Notes: generated by a model not told the origin, from the letters alone. A stretch of 64,000 nucleotides of DNA from Streptomyces venezuelae (GCF_008642295.1 NZ_CP029190.1:6431501-6495500); one strand, 5' to 3'. Counted from the first letter of the stretch, positions 35,379 through 45,856 are shown. Made by a program: numbers and translations.

Positions 35379-36052
35379 TGAGCCGCGCAGCCCTGCTGGT
35401 GCTGGCCGACGGCCGCTTCCCGGCCGGCGGCCACGCCCACTCCGGCGGGGCCGAGGCCGCCGTCAAGGCCGGCCGCATCCACGACGCCGCCTCCCTGGAG
35501 GAGTTCTGCCGGGGCCGGTTGCACACCGCCGGACTCGTCGCAGGCGCCATCGCCGCCGCTGCCGCCCTCGGCCTGGACCCGGCTGAGCTCGACACCGCCG
35601 CCGACGCCCGCACCCCTTCGCCCGCCCTGCGCCTGGCCGCCAGGAAACTCGGCCGGCAGCTCATGCGGGCCGCCCGCGCCACCTGGCCCGCCCCCGAACT
35701 GGACGCCCTGGCCGCCGCCTTCCCGCGCGGCGCCCACCAGCCCGTGGTCCTCGGCGTCACCGCCCGCGCAGCAGGCCTCGCCCCGCTCGACGCCGCCCAC
35801 ATCGCCGCGTACGAGACCGTCGGCGGCCCGGCCACCGCCACCGTACGGCTGCTCGGCCTGGACCCCTTCGAAGCCAGCGGGGTCCTCGCCCGGCTCACCC
35901 CCGACCTCGACACCATCGCCGACCGGGCCGCCGAAGCCGCCCGCACGGCCCGCCGGGACGGCCCGCACACCCTTCCCGCGGCCTCCTCGCCCCTCCTGGA
36001 CATCGCGGCAGAGGCCCATGCCAACTGGCCGGTACGCCTCTTCGCCTCCTGA
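35378..36052 (+). CDS. ureF: Urease accessory protein UreF
   Basis: 224-aa all-helical urease chaperone. Starts [19 protein letters not shown], the recognisable UreF opening. It works with UreD and UreG to open the apo-urease and gate nickel delivery. Overlaps ureC by 1 nt; 46 bp before ureG. Rich in Ala and Arg, as in actinobacterial homologues. Confidence 0.94.
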   Translation: MSRAALLVLADGRFPAGGHAHSGGAEAAVKAGRIHDAASLEEFCRGRLHTAGLVAGAIAAAAALGLDPAELDTAADARTPSPALRLAARKLGRQLMRAARATWPAPELDALAAAFPRGAHQPVVLGVTARAAGLAPLDAAHIAAYETVGGPATATVRLLGLDPFEASGVLARLTPDLDTIADRAAEAARTARRDGPHTLPAASSPLLDIAAEAHANWPVRLFAS

Positions 36053-36098
36053 CCCACGCCACCGCCCCCGGGGCCACCCGACCACCCAAGGACTGCCC

Positions 36099-36790
<692 letters not shown>

Positions 36791-36794
<4 letters not shown>

Positions 36795-37573
36795 CCACGG
36801 CGGCCCGGCACCGGAACGGCCGGGCTCTGCACGCCACCGCCCGCCTCACCGCCCGGGCCGACGGCCGGGGCGGCACCGCCCTGCCCGTCCTGGCGGGGGA
36901 GGGGCCGCTCGCGCTGCGCCGCACCCGCAGCGAGGGCGCCGAGGCCGCGGTCACCCTGGTCGGCGCGATGAGCGGGCCGCTCGGCGGGGACCACCTCACT
37001 CTGCGGGCCACCGCCGGGCCGGGCACCCGGCTCGCCGTCGGCTCGGCCGCCGCCACCCTTGCCCTGCCCGGCCCGGCCGGCGAACCCGCCCGGTACGACG
37101 TACACCTGACCCTGGACGGGGACGCCGCGGTGCGCTGGCTGCCCGAGCCGCTCGTATCGGTGCGCGGCAGCGACCTGCGGGTGTCCACCCGGGCCGAACT
37201 CGCCCCGGGCGCCCGGCTGGTGCTCCGCGAGGAGCAGATCCTGGGCCGCACCGGCGAGGCCCCCGGGCGGCTGTGCAGCCGGCTGACCGTACTGCGCGGC
37301 GGGCGCCCGCTGCTGGACCAGGAGACCGCCGCCGGGCCCGGCGCACCCGCCGGCTGGGACGGCCCCGCGGGCCTCGCCGGGCACCGCGCCCTGGGCCAAC
37401 TCCTGGTCGTCGACCCGGCTTTCGAGACCACCCCGGCCACACCCCGGATGCTCGGGGAGCTCGCCGCCGCCACCCCGCTCGCCGGACCGGCCGTCCTGGT
37501 CACCGCACTTGCCCCGGACGGACTGAGGCTGCGTCAACTCCTCGACGAGGCCTGCCGTCTCTACGCCTGGTAG
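36791..37573 (+). CDS. ureD: Urease accessory protein UreD
   Basis: 260-aa scaffold protein of the UreDFG complex, last gene of the operon. Visible family features are [19 protein letters not shown], then [16 protein letters not shown] and [15 protein letters not shown] start overlapping ureG. Divergent in sequence, as actinobacterial UreD proteins usually are, but the context makes the call safe. Confidence 0.92.
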
Positions 37574-37730
37574 CAGGCGACCGCGCCCGGTCAGCGGTAC
37601 ATCACTCTCCGGTTATCGGCTTGGCAAAGAACAAGGCCTAGCCCTGTCCCGCGACCTGCGCAGACGAAAGGATCTCCCTGACCCGAACCGAGCCGCCCCG
37701 GGCGGCTCCTGACGCAGGGGGAACAACCAC

Positions 37731-39392
37731 GTGATACGCAACGCGGCGCTGGGGAGCGCCGCCACTCTCACCGCGGGCGTGCTGGGCGCCGGCCTGCTGC
37801 TCGCCCCGCCCGCCGGCGCGGACAGCCGCTCCTACGCCGTCTCGGAAGCCGTGGGCGTGCAGATCGCCGCCGCCCGGGCCGAGCGCGCCGGCATCGACTG
37901 GAAGGACTGTCCGGCCGACTGGGGCCTGGAGAAGCCGATCCAGTGCGGCTGGGTGAAGGTACCGCTCGACTACTCCAAGCCCTTCGGCCGGCAGATCGAG
38001 ATCGCCGTCGACCGGATCGGCAACACCGGCACCACCGAGGAGCGCCAGGGCGCCCTCGTCTACAACCCGGGCGGCCCCGGCGGCTCCGGTATGCGCTTCC
38101 CGCGGCGGGTCACCACCAAGAACCCGCTGTGGGCCAACGCCGCCAAGGCCTACGACTTCGTCGGCTTCGACCCGCGCGGTGTCGGGCACTCCGCCCCGAT
38201 CTCCTGCATCGACCCGCAGGAGTTCGTCAAGGCCCCCAAGGCCGACCCGGTTCCCGACAGCGAGGCCGACAAGCGCGCCCAGCGCAAGCTCGCCGCCGAG
38301 TACGCGGACGGCTGCAAGGAGCGCAGCGGCTGGATGCTGCCGCACATGACCACCGCGAACACCGCCCGCGACCTGGACGTGGTCCGGGCCGGCCTGGGCG
38401 AGAGGAAGCTCAACTTCCTCGGCGTCTCCTATGGCACCTACCTCGGCGGGGTCTACGCGACCCTGTTCCCCGGCCACGTCCGCCGCATGATCGTGGACAG
38501 CGTGGTCAACCCGTCGAAGGAGAAGATCTGGTACGAGGCCAACCTCGACCAGGACGTCGCCTTCCAGATGCGCTGGGACGACTGGAAGGCCTGGGTCGCC
38601 CAGAACGACGCCAGCTTCCACATCGGCGACACCCCGGAGAAGGTCGAGGCGAAGTGGCGTGAACTGCGCGCCGCCGCCAAGGCCAACCCGATCGGAGGGA
38701 AGGTCGGACCGGCTGAGCTGATCGGCTTCTTCCAGGGCGCCCCGTACTACGACTCCTCCTGGGTGCCCGTCGCCCAGACCTGGAGCGACTACCTGGCCGG
38801 CGACACCCAGGCGCTGGTCGACGCCGCCGCCCCGGACATGAGCGACACCGCGGGCAACGCGGCCTCGGAGAACGGCAACGCCGTCTACACGGCGGTGGAG
38901 TGCACCGACGCCAAGTGGCCGACCAGCTGGAAGAAGTGGGACCGGGACAACACCCGGCTGCACCAGGAGTACCCCTTCCTGACCTGGTCCAACGCCTGGA
39001 TGAACTACCCGTGTGCGGTGTGGAAGTCCAAGCAGCACACGCCGGTCGAGGTGGGTGCCGGGCGCGAGCTGCCGCCGGTCCTGATCGTCCAGGCCGAGCG
39101 GGACGCGGCCACCCCGTACGAGGGGGCGAAGGAGCTCCAGCGCCGGCTGGCCGGTTCGCGCCTGATCACCGAGGAGGGCGCGGGCTCGCACGGGGTCACC
39201 GGTCTGAAGAACCCCTGCATCAACGACCGGGTGGACCGCTACCTGCTCACCGGCAAGGTCGACGCCTATGACGTGACCTGCGCCCCGCACGCCGGCCCGG
39301 TGGCCCCGGCTCCGGCCGCCGCCAAGGCCAAGGGCGCGGCGCCGGCGCCGTCGGCGCTGCCTCAGCTCGAGGAGCTGCCGGCCGTCCGGTAG
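37731..39392 (+). CDS. Secreted tripeptidyl-aminopeptidase-like alpha/beta hydrolase
   Basis: 553-aa exported serine peptidase of the S33 TAP family. The N-terminal signal peptide ends near AGA at residues 28-30. The oxyanion region is YNPGGPGGSG, the nucleophile is Ser233 in GVSYGTYLGG, and the C-terminal TAP-type domain carries ERDAATPYEGA and GSHGVTG with the catalytic His. The extreme C-terminus is Ala/Pro-rich. GTG start at 37731 after a GGGG-containing leader. It probably trims tripeptides from exported proteins, as in S. lividans Tap (family knowledge). Confidence 0.92.
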   Translation: MIRNAALGSAATLTAGVLGAGLLLAPPAGADSRSYAVSEAVGVQIAAARAERAGIDWKDCPADWGLEKPIQCGWVKVPLDYSKPFGRQIEIAVDRIGNTGTTEERQGALVYNPGGPGGSGMRFPRRVTTKNPLWANAAKAYDFVGFDPRGVGHSAPISCIDPQEFVKAPKADPVPDSEADKRAQRKLAAEYADGCKERSGWMLPHMTTANTARDLDVVRAGLGERKLNFLGVSYGTYLGGVYATLFPGHVRRMIVDSVVNPSKEKIWYEANLDQDVAFQMRWDDWKAWVAQNDASFHIGDTPEKVEAKWRELRAAAKANPIGGKVGPAELIGFFQGAPYYDSSWVPVAQTWSDYLAGDTQALVDAAAPDMSDTAGNAASENGNAVYTAVECTDAKWPTSWKKWDRDNTRLHQEYPFLTWSNAWMNYPCAVWKSKQHTPVEVGAGRELPPVLIVQAERDAATPYEGAKELQRRLAGSRLITEEGAGSHGVTGLKNPCINDRVDRYLLTGKVDAYDVTCAPHAGPVAPAPAAAKAKGAAPAPSALPQLEELPAVR

Positions 39393-39440
39393 TACCCGGT
39401 AGTACCAGCCGGATTCCGGAGGCGGAGGACGGGAGGAGGC

Positions 39441-40151
39441 TCAGCGCGCGGTGCGCCGGGCCTTCTTCCGTGCGGCCTCCGCCTCGGCCTTGACCTCGCC
39501 GGCGTACCGGTCGACGTATTCCTGGCCGGACAGCTCGAGGATCGCGTACATGATCTCGTCGGTGACGGCCCGCAGGACGGCCTTCTCGCCCTCCATGCCC
39601 TCGTACCGGGAGAAGTCCAGCGGCCGGCCGAACCGGATGGTGACCCGGCGGATCTTCGGGACCACCTGCCCGGGCGGCTGGATCTCGAAGGTGCCCACCA
39701 TCGCGCACGGGACCACCGGCACCCCGGCGCCCAGCGCCATCGCGGCCACCCCCACCTTGCCCTTGTACAGCCGCCCGTCGTGGGACCGGGTGCCCTCGGG
39801 GTAGATCCCGAGCAGCTCGCCCCGGGCCAGTACCCCCAGCCCCTCGCGGATCGCGGCCCGGCCGGCCTCCTTGCCGGAACGGTCCACCGGGATCTGCCCG
39901 ACGCTGCGGAAGAAGGCGGCGGTCAGCCGGCCCTTGGGACCCTTGCCGGTGAAGTACTCCGCCTTCGCCAGGAAGGTGATTCTCCGCTTGAGGATCGCGG
40001 GCATCAGGAAGTGATCGGAGAACGACAGGTGGTTCCCTGCGACGATGGCCGCGCCGTCTGCCGGAATGTTCTCCAGCCCCTCGATCCGGGGCCGGAACAG
40101 CAGCCGCAGCAGCGGGCCGAGCAGGACATGCTTGAGCACGTGGTAGAACAC
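39441..40151 (-). CDS. 1-acylglycerol-3-phosphate O-acyltransferase (PlsC family)
   Basis: 236-aa membrane-associated acyltransferase. The catalytic motif NHLSFSD (NHx4D) is at residues 40-46, FRSVGQIPVDRSG is block II, YPEGTRSHDG is block III and VPVVPCAMVGT is block IV. An N-terminal hydrophobic helix anchors it. It acylates lysophosphatidic acid or a related lipid. The C-terminal tail is Lys/Arg/Ala-rich. Confidence 0.92.
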   Translation of the reverse strand: MFYHVLKHVLLGPLLRLLFRPRIEGLENIPADGAAIVAGNHLSFSDHFLMPAILKRRITFLAKAEYFTGKGPKGRLTAAFFRSVGQIPVDRSGKEAGRAAIREGLGVLARGELLGIYPEGTRSHDGRLYKGKVGVAAMALGAGVPVVPCAMVGTFEIQPPGQVVPKIRRVTIRFGRPLDFSRYEGMEGEKAVLRAVTDEIMYAILELSGQEYVDRYAGEVKAEAEAARKKARRTAR

Positions 40152-40167
40152 CGGGCGTCTTCTCCTT

Positions 40168-40635
40168 CTACCGGGCGGGAAGGTCAGTCTGACGGACCCG
40201 GTGCCAGATGGGCATGGCGAACCAGAATCCGCCCAGCCAGACCAGGATGGAGCCGGCGAGGATTCCGGCGAGGGAGAGTCCCACGACCAGATTGAGGACC
40301 AGCAGGACGGCCGCCGACAGGGCCAGCATCAGCAGCAGCACCCCCCACAGGGCGAGCCGCCCGGCGATCCGCACCAGGGACTCCTTGTCCATCGAGTCGC
40401 ACAGCCGGTGCAGCGGGGCCGGGGCGGTCAGCAGTCCGACCGAGCCGAAGGCCAGCACGAGCGAGGTGACGTAGATGGTGCGGTCGGCGGTCTGGAACGC
40501 GGCGAACCGCGGTGTCACCGCCACCGCCATCAGAAAGCCGAGCAGGAACTGCACCGCCGTCTGGGCGATGCGGACCTCCTGCAGGATCTCCGCGTAGGCC
40601 TGGCAGGCCCGACTGTCGTCCTCGCCCTTGGCCAT
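40168..40635 (-). CDS. DUF6328 family membrane protein
   Basis: 155-aa protein with four predicted transmembrane helices: AQTAVQFLLGFLMAVAV, TIYVTSLVLAFGSVGLL, LALWGVLLLMLALSAAVLL and SILVWLGGFWFAMP. The acidic N-terminus (KGEDDSRACQAYAEILQEVR) followed by QFLLGFL is typical of DUF6328. I chose ATG 40635; a second start lies 15 nt upstream. It may be co-transcribed with plsC (16-bp gap). Function unknown. Confidence 0.85.
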   Translation of the reverse strand: MAKGEDDSRACQAYAEILQEVRIAQTAVQFLLGFLMAVAVTPRFAAFQTADRTIYVTSLVLAFGSVGLLTAPAPLHRLCDSMDKESLVRIAGRLALWGVLLLMLALSAAVLLVLNLVVGLSLAGILAGSILVWLGGFWFAMPIWHRVRQTDLPAR

Positions 40636-40753
40636 GATTCCTCCAGGCACGCACCGGGGTCATCACACGGACTTCCTGTTACCCCTAGTACGGATGGCGT
40701 TGCCTGGAGTTCATCCGTCCGCCGACGGGAATCGGCCAATTGTGCGAAACGGA

Positions 40754-40912
40754 TCAACCGCTGCGGGATGCCGCCATGCCGGCCGTGAGCAGTCCGAGGA
40801 CCACCCAGCCGAACCAGAGCCAGCCATTGCTGCCGAGCGCCACCGAATACGCGGCGACGGCCACCAGAGCGGCGAAGGTCAGCACGGCCATCGCCTTAAC
40901 GGATCCGGTCAT
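40754..40912 (-). CDS. Small hydrophobic membrane protein, 52 aa
   Basis: 52-aa protein with two predicted helices (VLTFAALVAVAAYSVAL and WLWFGWVVLGLLTAGMA). G/C-biased third positions and a clean start (MTGSVKAMA) argue for a real gene. It begins 32 bp after the cytochrome-oxidase-assembly-like gene on the same strand, so it may be an accessory membrane subunit (inference). Confidence 0.7.
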   Translation of the reverse strand: MTGSVKAMAVLTFAALVAVAAYSVALGSNGWLWFGWVVLGLLTAGMAASRSG

Positions 40913-40944
40913 GCCCCATGGTGGCGCCTGGAGGCGGTCCTCCG

Positions 40945-41901
40945 CTACTGGCCACGCGCTTGCAGCGAGGCCAGATAGGCGTTGTAGGCCTCCAGCTCCC
41001 GGTCGCCGTCGCGGTCCGCCGCCCGGTCGGCGCGCTTCGCCGCCCGCTGCTCGGAGTGGTACCACTGGTAGACCAGGGCGATCAGCACCAGCACCGAGGG
41101 GATCTCGCTGAAGGCCCAGGCGATGCCGCCGGCCCACTGCTGGTCGTCGAGGGCGTCGATGCCGAGCGAGGCCGGCGGATGGGCGTACGTACCGATCATC
41201 GGCTCGCTGGCCATCATCAGTGCGATGCCGAAGAAGGCGTGGAAGGGCATGCCCGCGAAGAGCTCCAGCATCCGCATCACATAGCCGGGCCGGTGCGGGC
41301 CCGGGTCCACGCCCATGATCGGCCAGAAGAAGACCAGGCCGACGGCGAGGAAGTGCAGCATCATCGCGATGTGGCCGGTCCGGCTGCCCATGAGGAAGTC
41401 GAAGATCGGGGTGAAGTACAGGGCGTAGAGGCTGGCGATGAACATCGGGATGGTGAACGCCGGGTGGGTGACGATCCGCATGTACCGGCTGTGCAGCAGC
41501 GCCAGCAGGAGTTCGCGGGGTCCCTTGTGGCCGCGGGGGGCCGGCGGCAGGGCCCGCAGGGCGAGCGTCATGGGGGCGCCGAGCAGCAGCAGGATCGGCG
41601 AGATCATGCTGATGATCATGTGCTGGACCATGTGCACGCTGAACAGGACCATGCCGTAGTCGTTCAGCCGGGTGCACATCACCAGTGCGATGCTCAGCAC
41701 GCCGGCCGTGAACGCGATGGTGCGTCCCAGCGGCCAGGAGTCGCCCCGGCGGCGCAGCCGGAAGACCCCCCAGCCGTAGAGGGCGAGTCCCGCCAGGCAG
41801 CCGAACAGGAAGAAGGCGTCGAAGGAGAACTCCAGCCCGCGCCCGAGAGTGAACGGCGGCAGGTCCATCTCCATGTCCATGCCGTGCCCGCTGTGATCCA
41901 T
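40945..41901 (-). CDS. Cytochrome c oxidase assembly protein (CtaG/caa3_CtaG family)
   Basis: 318-aa membrane protein with about seven helices. The His/Met-rich N-terminus MDHSGHGMDMEMD could bind copper. FSVHMVQHMIISMISPILLLLGAP and LELFAGMPFHAFFGIALM are hallmarks of the caa3_CtaG family. It starts at ATG 41901 behind GGGAG. The family delivers copper or helps assemble haem-copper oxidases; the Met/His N-terminus fits that. Confidence 0.92.
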   Translation of the reverse strand: MDHSGHGMDMEMDLPPFTLGRGLEFSFDAFFLFGCLAGLALYGWGVFRLRRRGDSWPLGRTIAFTAGVLSIALVMCTRLNDYGMVLFSVHMVQHMIISMISPILLLLGAPMTLALRALPPAPRGHKGPRELLLALLHSRYMRIVTHPAFTIPMFIASLYALYFTPIFDFLMGSRTGHIAMMLHFLAVGLVFFWPIMGVDPGPHRPGYVMRMLELFAGMPFHAFFGIALMMASEPMIGTYAHPPASLGIDALDDQQWAGGIAWAFSEIPSVLVLIALVYQWYHSEQRAAKRADRAADRDGDRELEAYNAYLASLQARGQ

Positions 41902-41940
41902 CTGTTCACTCCCTTGACTGTGGCGCCCCACCACAGTAGT

Positions 41941-41974
41941 GCCGCCCCCGGCCGCTGCTGCGACCGGGGGCGGC
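41941..41974. terminator. Terminator after pfkA
   Basis: GCCGCCCCCGG (41941-41951) and CCGGGGGCGGC (41964-41974), a perfect 11-bp stem with a 12-nt loop, start about 10 nt past the pfkA stop and precede the next gene's start at 41901. Confidence 0.75.
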
Positions 41975-41983
41975 ATCGGGACA

Positions 41984-43009
41984 TCAGAGGACGTTCTGGG
42001 CCTCGGCGTACCGCTCGGCCGGCACCGTCTTCAGGGTCTGGACCGCATCGCCGAGCGGCACCATCACGATGTCCGTGCCGCGCAGGGCGGTCAGCATGCC
42101 GAACTCGCCCCGGTGGGCCGCCTCCACCGCGTGCCAGCCGAACCGGGTGGCGAGGACCCGGTCGTAGGCGGTCGGGGTGCCGCCGCGCTGGACGTGGCCC
42201 AGGATGACCGGGCGGGCCTCCTTGCCGAGCCGGGCCTCCAGCTCGACCGCCAGCCGGTTGCCGATGCCGGCGAACCGCTCGTGGCCGTAGATGTCCTTGC
42301 CGCCGTCCTCGAACTCCATGGAGCCCTCGCGCGGCTTGGCGCCCTCGGCGACCACCACGATGGCGAACCGCTTGCCGGCCGAGAAGCGCTCGCCGACGAT
42401 CCGGGTCAGCTCGTCGATGTCGAAGGGGCGCTCGGGCACGACGATGGCGTGCGCACCGGCGGCCATCCCGGAGTGCAGGGCGATCCAGCCGGTGTGCCGG
42501 CCCATCACCTCGACCACCATCACCCGCTGGTGCGATTCGGCGGTGGTCTTCAGCCGGTCCAGGGCCTCGGTGGCCACGCCCACGGCCGTGTCGAAACCGA
42601 AGGTGACATCGGTGGAGGCGATGTCGTTGTCGATGGTCTTCGGGACGCCGACGATCGGCAGCCCGCCCTGGGAGAGCAGATGGGCGGCCTTCAGGGTGCC
42701 CTCGCCGCCGATCGGGATGATGGCGTCCAGGCCGAGGTCGGCGACATGGCCGCGGGCCCGCTCGACCCCGTCCCGCAGATGGGCGGGCTGCACCCGGGAG
42801 GAGCCGAGGATCGTGCCGCCCGCGGCCAGGATGCCGGAGACGGAGTCCAGGTCCAGCTTGCGGTAGTCGGCCTCCAGCAGGCCCTTCCAGCCGTCGTGGA
42901 AGCCGATGACCTCGTCGCCGTGGTCGACGACGGCGCGGTGCACGACGGAACGGATGACGGCGTTGAGGCCGGGGCAGTCGCCGCCGGAAGTGAGCACACC
43001 AATGCGCAT
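41984..43009 (-). CDS. pfkA: 6-phosphofructokinase
   Basis: 341-aa glycolytic kinase making fructose 1,6-bisphosphate. It starts MRIGVLTSGGDCPGLN at ATG 43009. The phosphoryl-donor residues are Gly104 (GGEGTLKAA) and Lys124 (PKTIDNDI); family studies associate Gly104 with ATP use and Asp104 with pyrophosphate use, and the Gly104/Lys124 combination is typical of actinobacterial ATP-dependent enzymes. The substrate motif is MGRHTGWIA. Monocistronic, with its own terminator. Confidence 0.95.
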   Translation of the reverse strand: MRIGVLTSGGDCPGLNAVIRSVVHRAVVDHGDEVIGFHDGWKGLLEADYRKLDLDSVSGILAAGGTILGSSRVQPAHLRDGVERARGHVADLGLDAIIPIGGEGTLKAAHLLSQGGLPIVGVPKTIDNDIASTDVTFGFDTAVGVATEALDRLKTTAESHQRVMVVEVMGRHTGWIALHSGMAAGAHAIVVPERPFDIDELTRIVGERFSAGKRFAIVVVAEGAKPREGSMEFEDGGKDIYGHERFAGIGNRLAVELEARLGKEARPVILGHVQRGGTPTAYDRVLATRFGWHAVEAAHRGEFGMLTALRGTDIVMVPLGDAVQTLKTVPAERYAEAQNVL

Positions 43010-43148
43010 GGCAGGAAGAACCTTTGCAACGTGGGCCGACGACCGGACCACGTCGTCCGGTTGGAACTACCCGTCACCCTACAAGCGGATCGGCGGTGGA
43101 CTGAACCATCGTCCACAGGCCGGTCGTATCCGTCGTACGAAATGACAT

Positions 43149-43177
43149 CGGCCCGGCCCCCACAGGGGACCGGGCCG
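43149..43177. terminator. Terminator after gatD
   Basis: A 12-bp stem (one bulged A at 43169) formed by 43149-43160 and 43165-43177, with a 4-nt loop, sits 25 nt past the gatD stop. The rest of the 43010-43201 gap is the pfkA leader. Confidence 0.7.
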
Positions 43178-43201
43178 GTGCTCAGACGGGCTGGGGCCCG
43201 C

Positions 43202-43930
43202 TCAGGCGGGCTGGGTGGCCGCCGCGATGCGCTCCGCGCGCAGCGCCTCGTACCACCGGTCGTCGATCGGCGGCAGCGCGTTCACATCGAGGGCCAGCTT
43301 CAGCAGCAGGTCCGCGATCTGCGGGTTGCGGGCCATCACCGGGCCGTGCATGTAGGTGCCGAACACGGTGTCGTTGTAGGCGCCTTCGGTGCCGTCCCCG
43401 GTGCCGTTGCCGCGGCCCAGCCGGGTCCGGGCGAAGGGCCGGGCGGTCGGGCCCAGGTGCGTCACGCCCTGGTGGTTCTCGAATCCGGTCAGCGGCGGCA
43501 GGTTCAGCTGCGGGTCGATGTCGGCGAGCACGTCGCCGACGCACCGCTCGCCCTCGCCGCGCACGGTCACCACGTCCAGCAGGCCGAGGCCCGCCTGGCG
43601 CTCGCCCATGTCGTTGACGAACTCCTGGCCGAGGATCTGGTACCCGGCGCAGACCGAGAACACGATCGCCCCGTTCGACACGGCGCGCTCCAGGCCGCCG
43701 TCCCGCAGCAGCCGCTCCGCGGCCAGCCGCTGCGGCCGGTCCTCGCCGCCGCCGATCAGGTAGATGTCCCCGGAGGTGGGGATCGCCTGGTCGCTGCGGA
43801 CGTCCAGGCGCTGGACGTCCAGGCCGCGCTGGCGGGCCCGGCGCTCCACGACCAGGGCGTTGCCCTGGTCTCCGTACGTGCTCAGCAGGTCCGGGTAGAC
43901 CCACACCAGACGCAGGCTGTTGTCGCTCAT
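43202..43930 (-). CDS. gatD: Lipid II isoglutaminyl synthase, glutaminase subunit GatD
   Basis: 242-aa CobB/CobQ-type class I glutamine amidotransferase. The nucleophile is Cys94 in FSVCAGYQILG and the catalytic His is in GTYMHGPVMARNP. It supplies ammonia to MurT for amidating the D-Glu of the peptidoglycan stem. It lies 23 bp downstream of murT, the standard pairing. Confidence 0.93.
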   Translation of the reverse strand: MSDNSLRLVWVYPDLLSTYGDQGNALVVERRARQRGLDVQRLDVRSDQAIPTSGDIYLIGGGEDRPQRLAAERLLRDGGLERAVSNGAIVFSVCAGYQILGQEFVNDMGERQAGLGLLDVVTVRGEGERCVGDVLADIDPQLNLPPLTGFENHQGVTHLGPTARPFARTRLGRGNGTGDGTEGAYNDTVFGTYMHGPVMARNPQIADLLLKLALDVNALPPIDDRWYEALRAERIAAATQPA

Positions 43931-43953
43931 GCTGTTGTCCTTAGGGATGGGTA

Positions 43954-45192
43954 CTAGTTGCCGACGCGGCGGCGCACGTCCTGGAAGGCGGTGTAGTTGG
44001 CGATCAGCTCGATCTGGCCGGGCGGCGCCAGCTGCACGGCCTCGTCGAGGGTCTCGCAGACCCGGAAGTCCAGGCCGGCGACCTCCAGGCGGACCGCCAG
44101 GTCCAGCTTGCGGTCACCGATCACGAAGATCGGGTGCCCGGCCAGCCGCGGGTAGTCCACGTCCCACAGCCAGGAGGTGTCGGTGCCGTCGGCGCCGCGC
44201 GCGTTGACCGAGAGGATCACCGGCGTGGGCGGCGGATCGATCAGGGAAAACGTTTCGAGCCAGCCCGCCGGGTTCTTGGCGAGCAGCAGCCGCAGCTGGC
44301 GGTTCTGGAAGGTCACCACGTCGTACCGGCCGGCCACCGCCTGCACCTGGTACATCCGCTCCAGGGCCACCTGCGGCGGTACGCCGAACACGGCGGCCAC
44401 GGCCGCCGAGGTCGCGGCGTTGGCCTTGTTGGCGCGGCCGGGCAGCTGGAGGTGGATCGGCCAGGCGCTGCCGTGCGGGTCGAGCACGTGGTCGCCGGAG
44501 AGCGCCCAGGTCGGCATGGGGCGGCGGAAGCCGCATTCGCCGCAGAACCAGTCGTCGCCCGGCCGCTGCATCACACCGCCGCAGGAGGGGCACGACCAGG
44601 CGTCGTCCTTCCACTCCTGGCCGGCGGCCACCCACACCACGTTCTGCGAGGACGAGGCCGCCCACACGATCAGCGGGTCGTCGCAGTTCGCGACGATGAC
44701 AGCCTTGGAGCCGGCCAGGCCCTCCCGCCACTTCTCGGCGAGCATCCGGGTCTCGGCCGCGCGGTCCAGCTGGTCGCGGGAGAGGTTCAGCAGTGCGATC
44801 GCCTTCGGCGTCACATCGCGGGCCACCCCGGCCAGGTACTTCTCGTCCACCTCGATGACGCCGTACTTGGCGTCGCTGCCGCCCGCGAGGGCGGAGGTGA
44901 TGCCCGCGGGCATGTTCGCGCCGAGCGCGTTGGAGACGACCGGCCCGCTGGCCCGCAGGGCCTCCGCGATCAGCCGGGTCGTCGTCGTCTTGCCGTTCGT
45001 CGCCGACACGAGGACGACATCGAGGTGCTGCGCCAGCGCGCCCAGAAGATCGGGGTCGAGCTTGAGTGCGACCCTGCCCCCGATCACCGATCCGCTTCCG
45101 CGCCCCGCGGCCCGCGACACCGCCGCCGCGGCCTTGCCCGCCGTCACGGCCAGCTTGGCGCGCGGCGAAAGCGGCTCCGTGTTGCCTGCCAT
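43954..45192 (-). CDS. murT: Lipid II isoglutaminyl synthase, ligase subunit MurT
   Basis: 412-aa Mur-ligase-family protein with C-terminal DUF1727. The ATP motif is VSATNGKTTTTRLIAE (residues 62-77); a Cys4 zinc ribbon is inserted in the central domain (SCPSCGG, then FCGECGF, residues about 204-224), a hallmark of MurT. It activates the D-Glu carboxylate of lipid II and, with ammonia from GatD, forms D-isoglutamine. First gene of murT-gatD, divergent from def. Confidence 0.94.
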   Translation of the reverse strand: MAGNTEPLSPRAKLAVTAGKAAAAVSRAAGRGSGSVIGGRVALKLDPDLLGALAQHLDVVLVSATNGKTTTTRLIAEALRASGPVVSNALGANMPAGITSALAGGSDAKYGVIEVDEKYLAGVARDVTPKAIALLNLSRDQLDRAAETRMLAEKWREGLAGSKAVIVANCDDPLIVWAASSSQNVVWVAAGQEWKDDAWSCPSCGGVMQRPGDDWFCGECGFRRPMPTWALSGDHVLDPHGSAWPIHLQLPGRANKANAATSAAVAAVFGVPPQVALERMYQVQAVAGRYDVVTFQNRQLRLLLAKNPAGWLETFSLIDPPPTPVILSVNARGADGTDTSWLWDVDYPRLAGHPIFVIGDRKLDLAVRLEVAGLDFRVCETLDEAVQLAPPGQIELIANYTAFQDVRRRVGN

Positions 45193-45316
45193 CGTCCCAG
45201 TTCCTCCTTGCGTCGGTCCGGCCCCAGCCTATCCAGAACCGGCCGGAGCCCTGACCGCGGCGCCGCTGTGACGTCGCGGATCTCCTCATATATTCGCCCG
45301 ACGTACCCTTACGGCC

Positions 45317-45856
45317 ATGCGACAGCGCCCCATTCCCGGTACGTCCGGCACCGTCCGCACCATGAGCCTGCTCGGCGATCCGGTGCTCCACTCGGCTTGC
45401 GCCGAGGTCACCGAATTCGGGCCGGAGCTCGACCGGTTGATCGAGGACATGTTCGCGACGATGTACGCGGCGCAGGGGGTCGGGCTGGCCGCCAACCAGA
45501 TCGGGGTGGCCCGGCGGGTGTTCGTGTACGACTGCCCGGACGACGAGGACGAACGGCACATCGGGCACATCGTCAACCCGCGTTTGGCGGAGGTGGACGG
45601 GGTGGAGCTCCGGGGGCCGGAGGGGTGTCTGTCCCTGCCGGGGCTGGAGGCGGGGACGGTGCGGTTCGACCGGGCCGTGGTCGAGGGGGGCACCGCCGAC
45701 GGGCGGGCCGTACGGGTGGAGGGTACGGGGTTTTTCGCGCGGTGCCTGCAGCACGAGTGCGATCACCTGGACGGGGTGGTGTACCGGGACCGGGTGGAGG
45801 GGGTGCGGAGGCGGCGGCTGGAGCGCGCCATCCGCCGGGCGCCCTGGTCGCCCTGA
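45317..45856 (+). CDS. def: Peptide deformylase
   Basis: 179-aa metallohydrolase that removes the formyl group from nascent proteins. All three motifs are present: GVGLAANQIG, EGCLSLPG (metal-binding Cys) and QHECDHLDG (HExxH; the usual hydrophobic third residue is Cys here). The C-terminal helix is basic (EGVRRRRLERAIRR). A rarer start could lie slightly downstream (TMSLLGDPVLH), but ATG 45317 is reasonable. Confidence 0.94.
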   Translation: MRQRPIPGTSGTVRTMSLLGDPVLHSACAEVTEFGPELDRLIEDMFATMYAAQGVGLAANQIGVARRVFVYDCPDDEDERHIGHIVNPRLAEVDGVELRGPEGCLSLPGLEAGTVRFDRAVVEGGTADGRAVRVEGTGFFARCLQHECDHLDGVVYRDRVEGVRRRRLERAIRRAPWSP

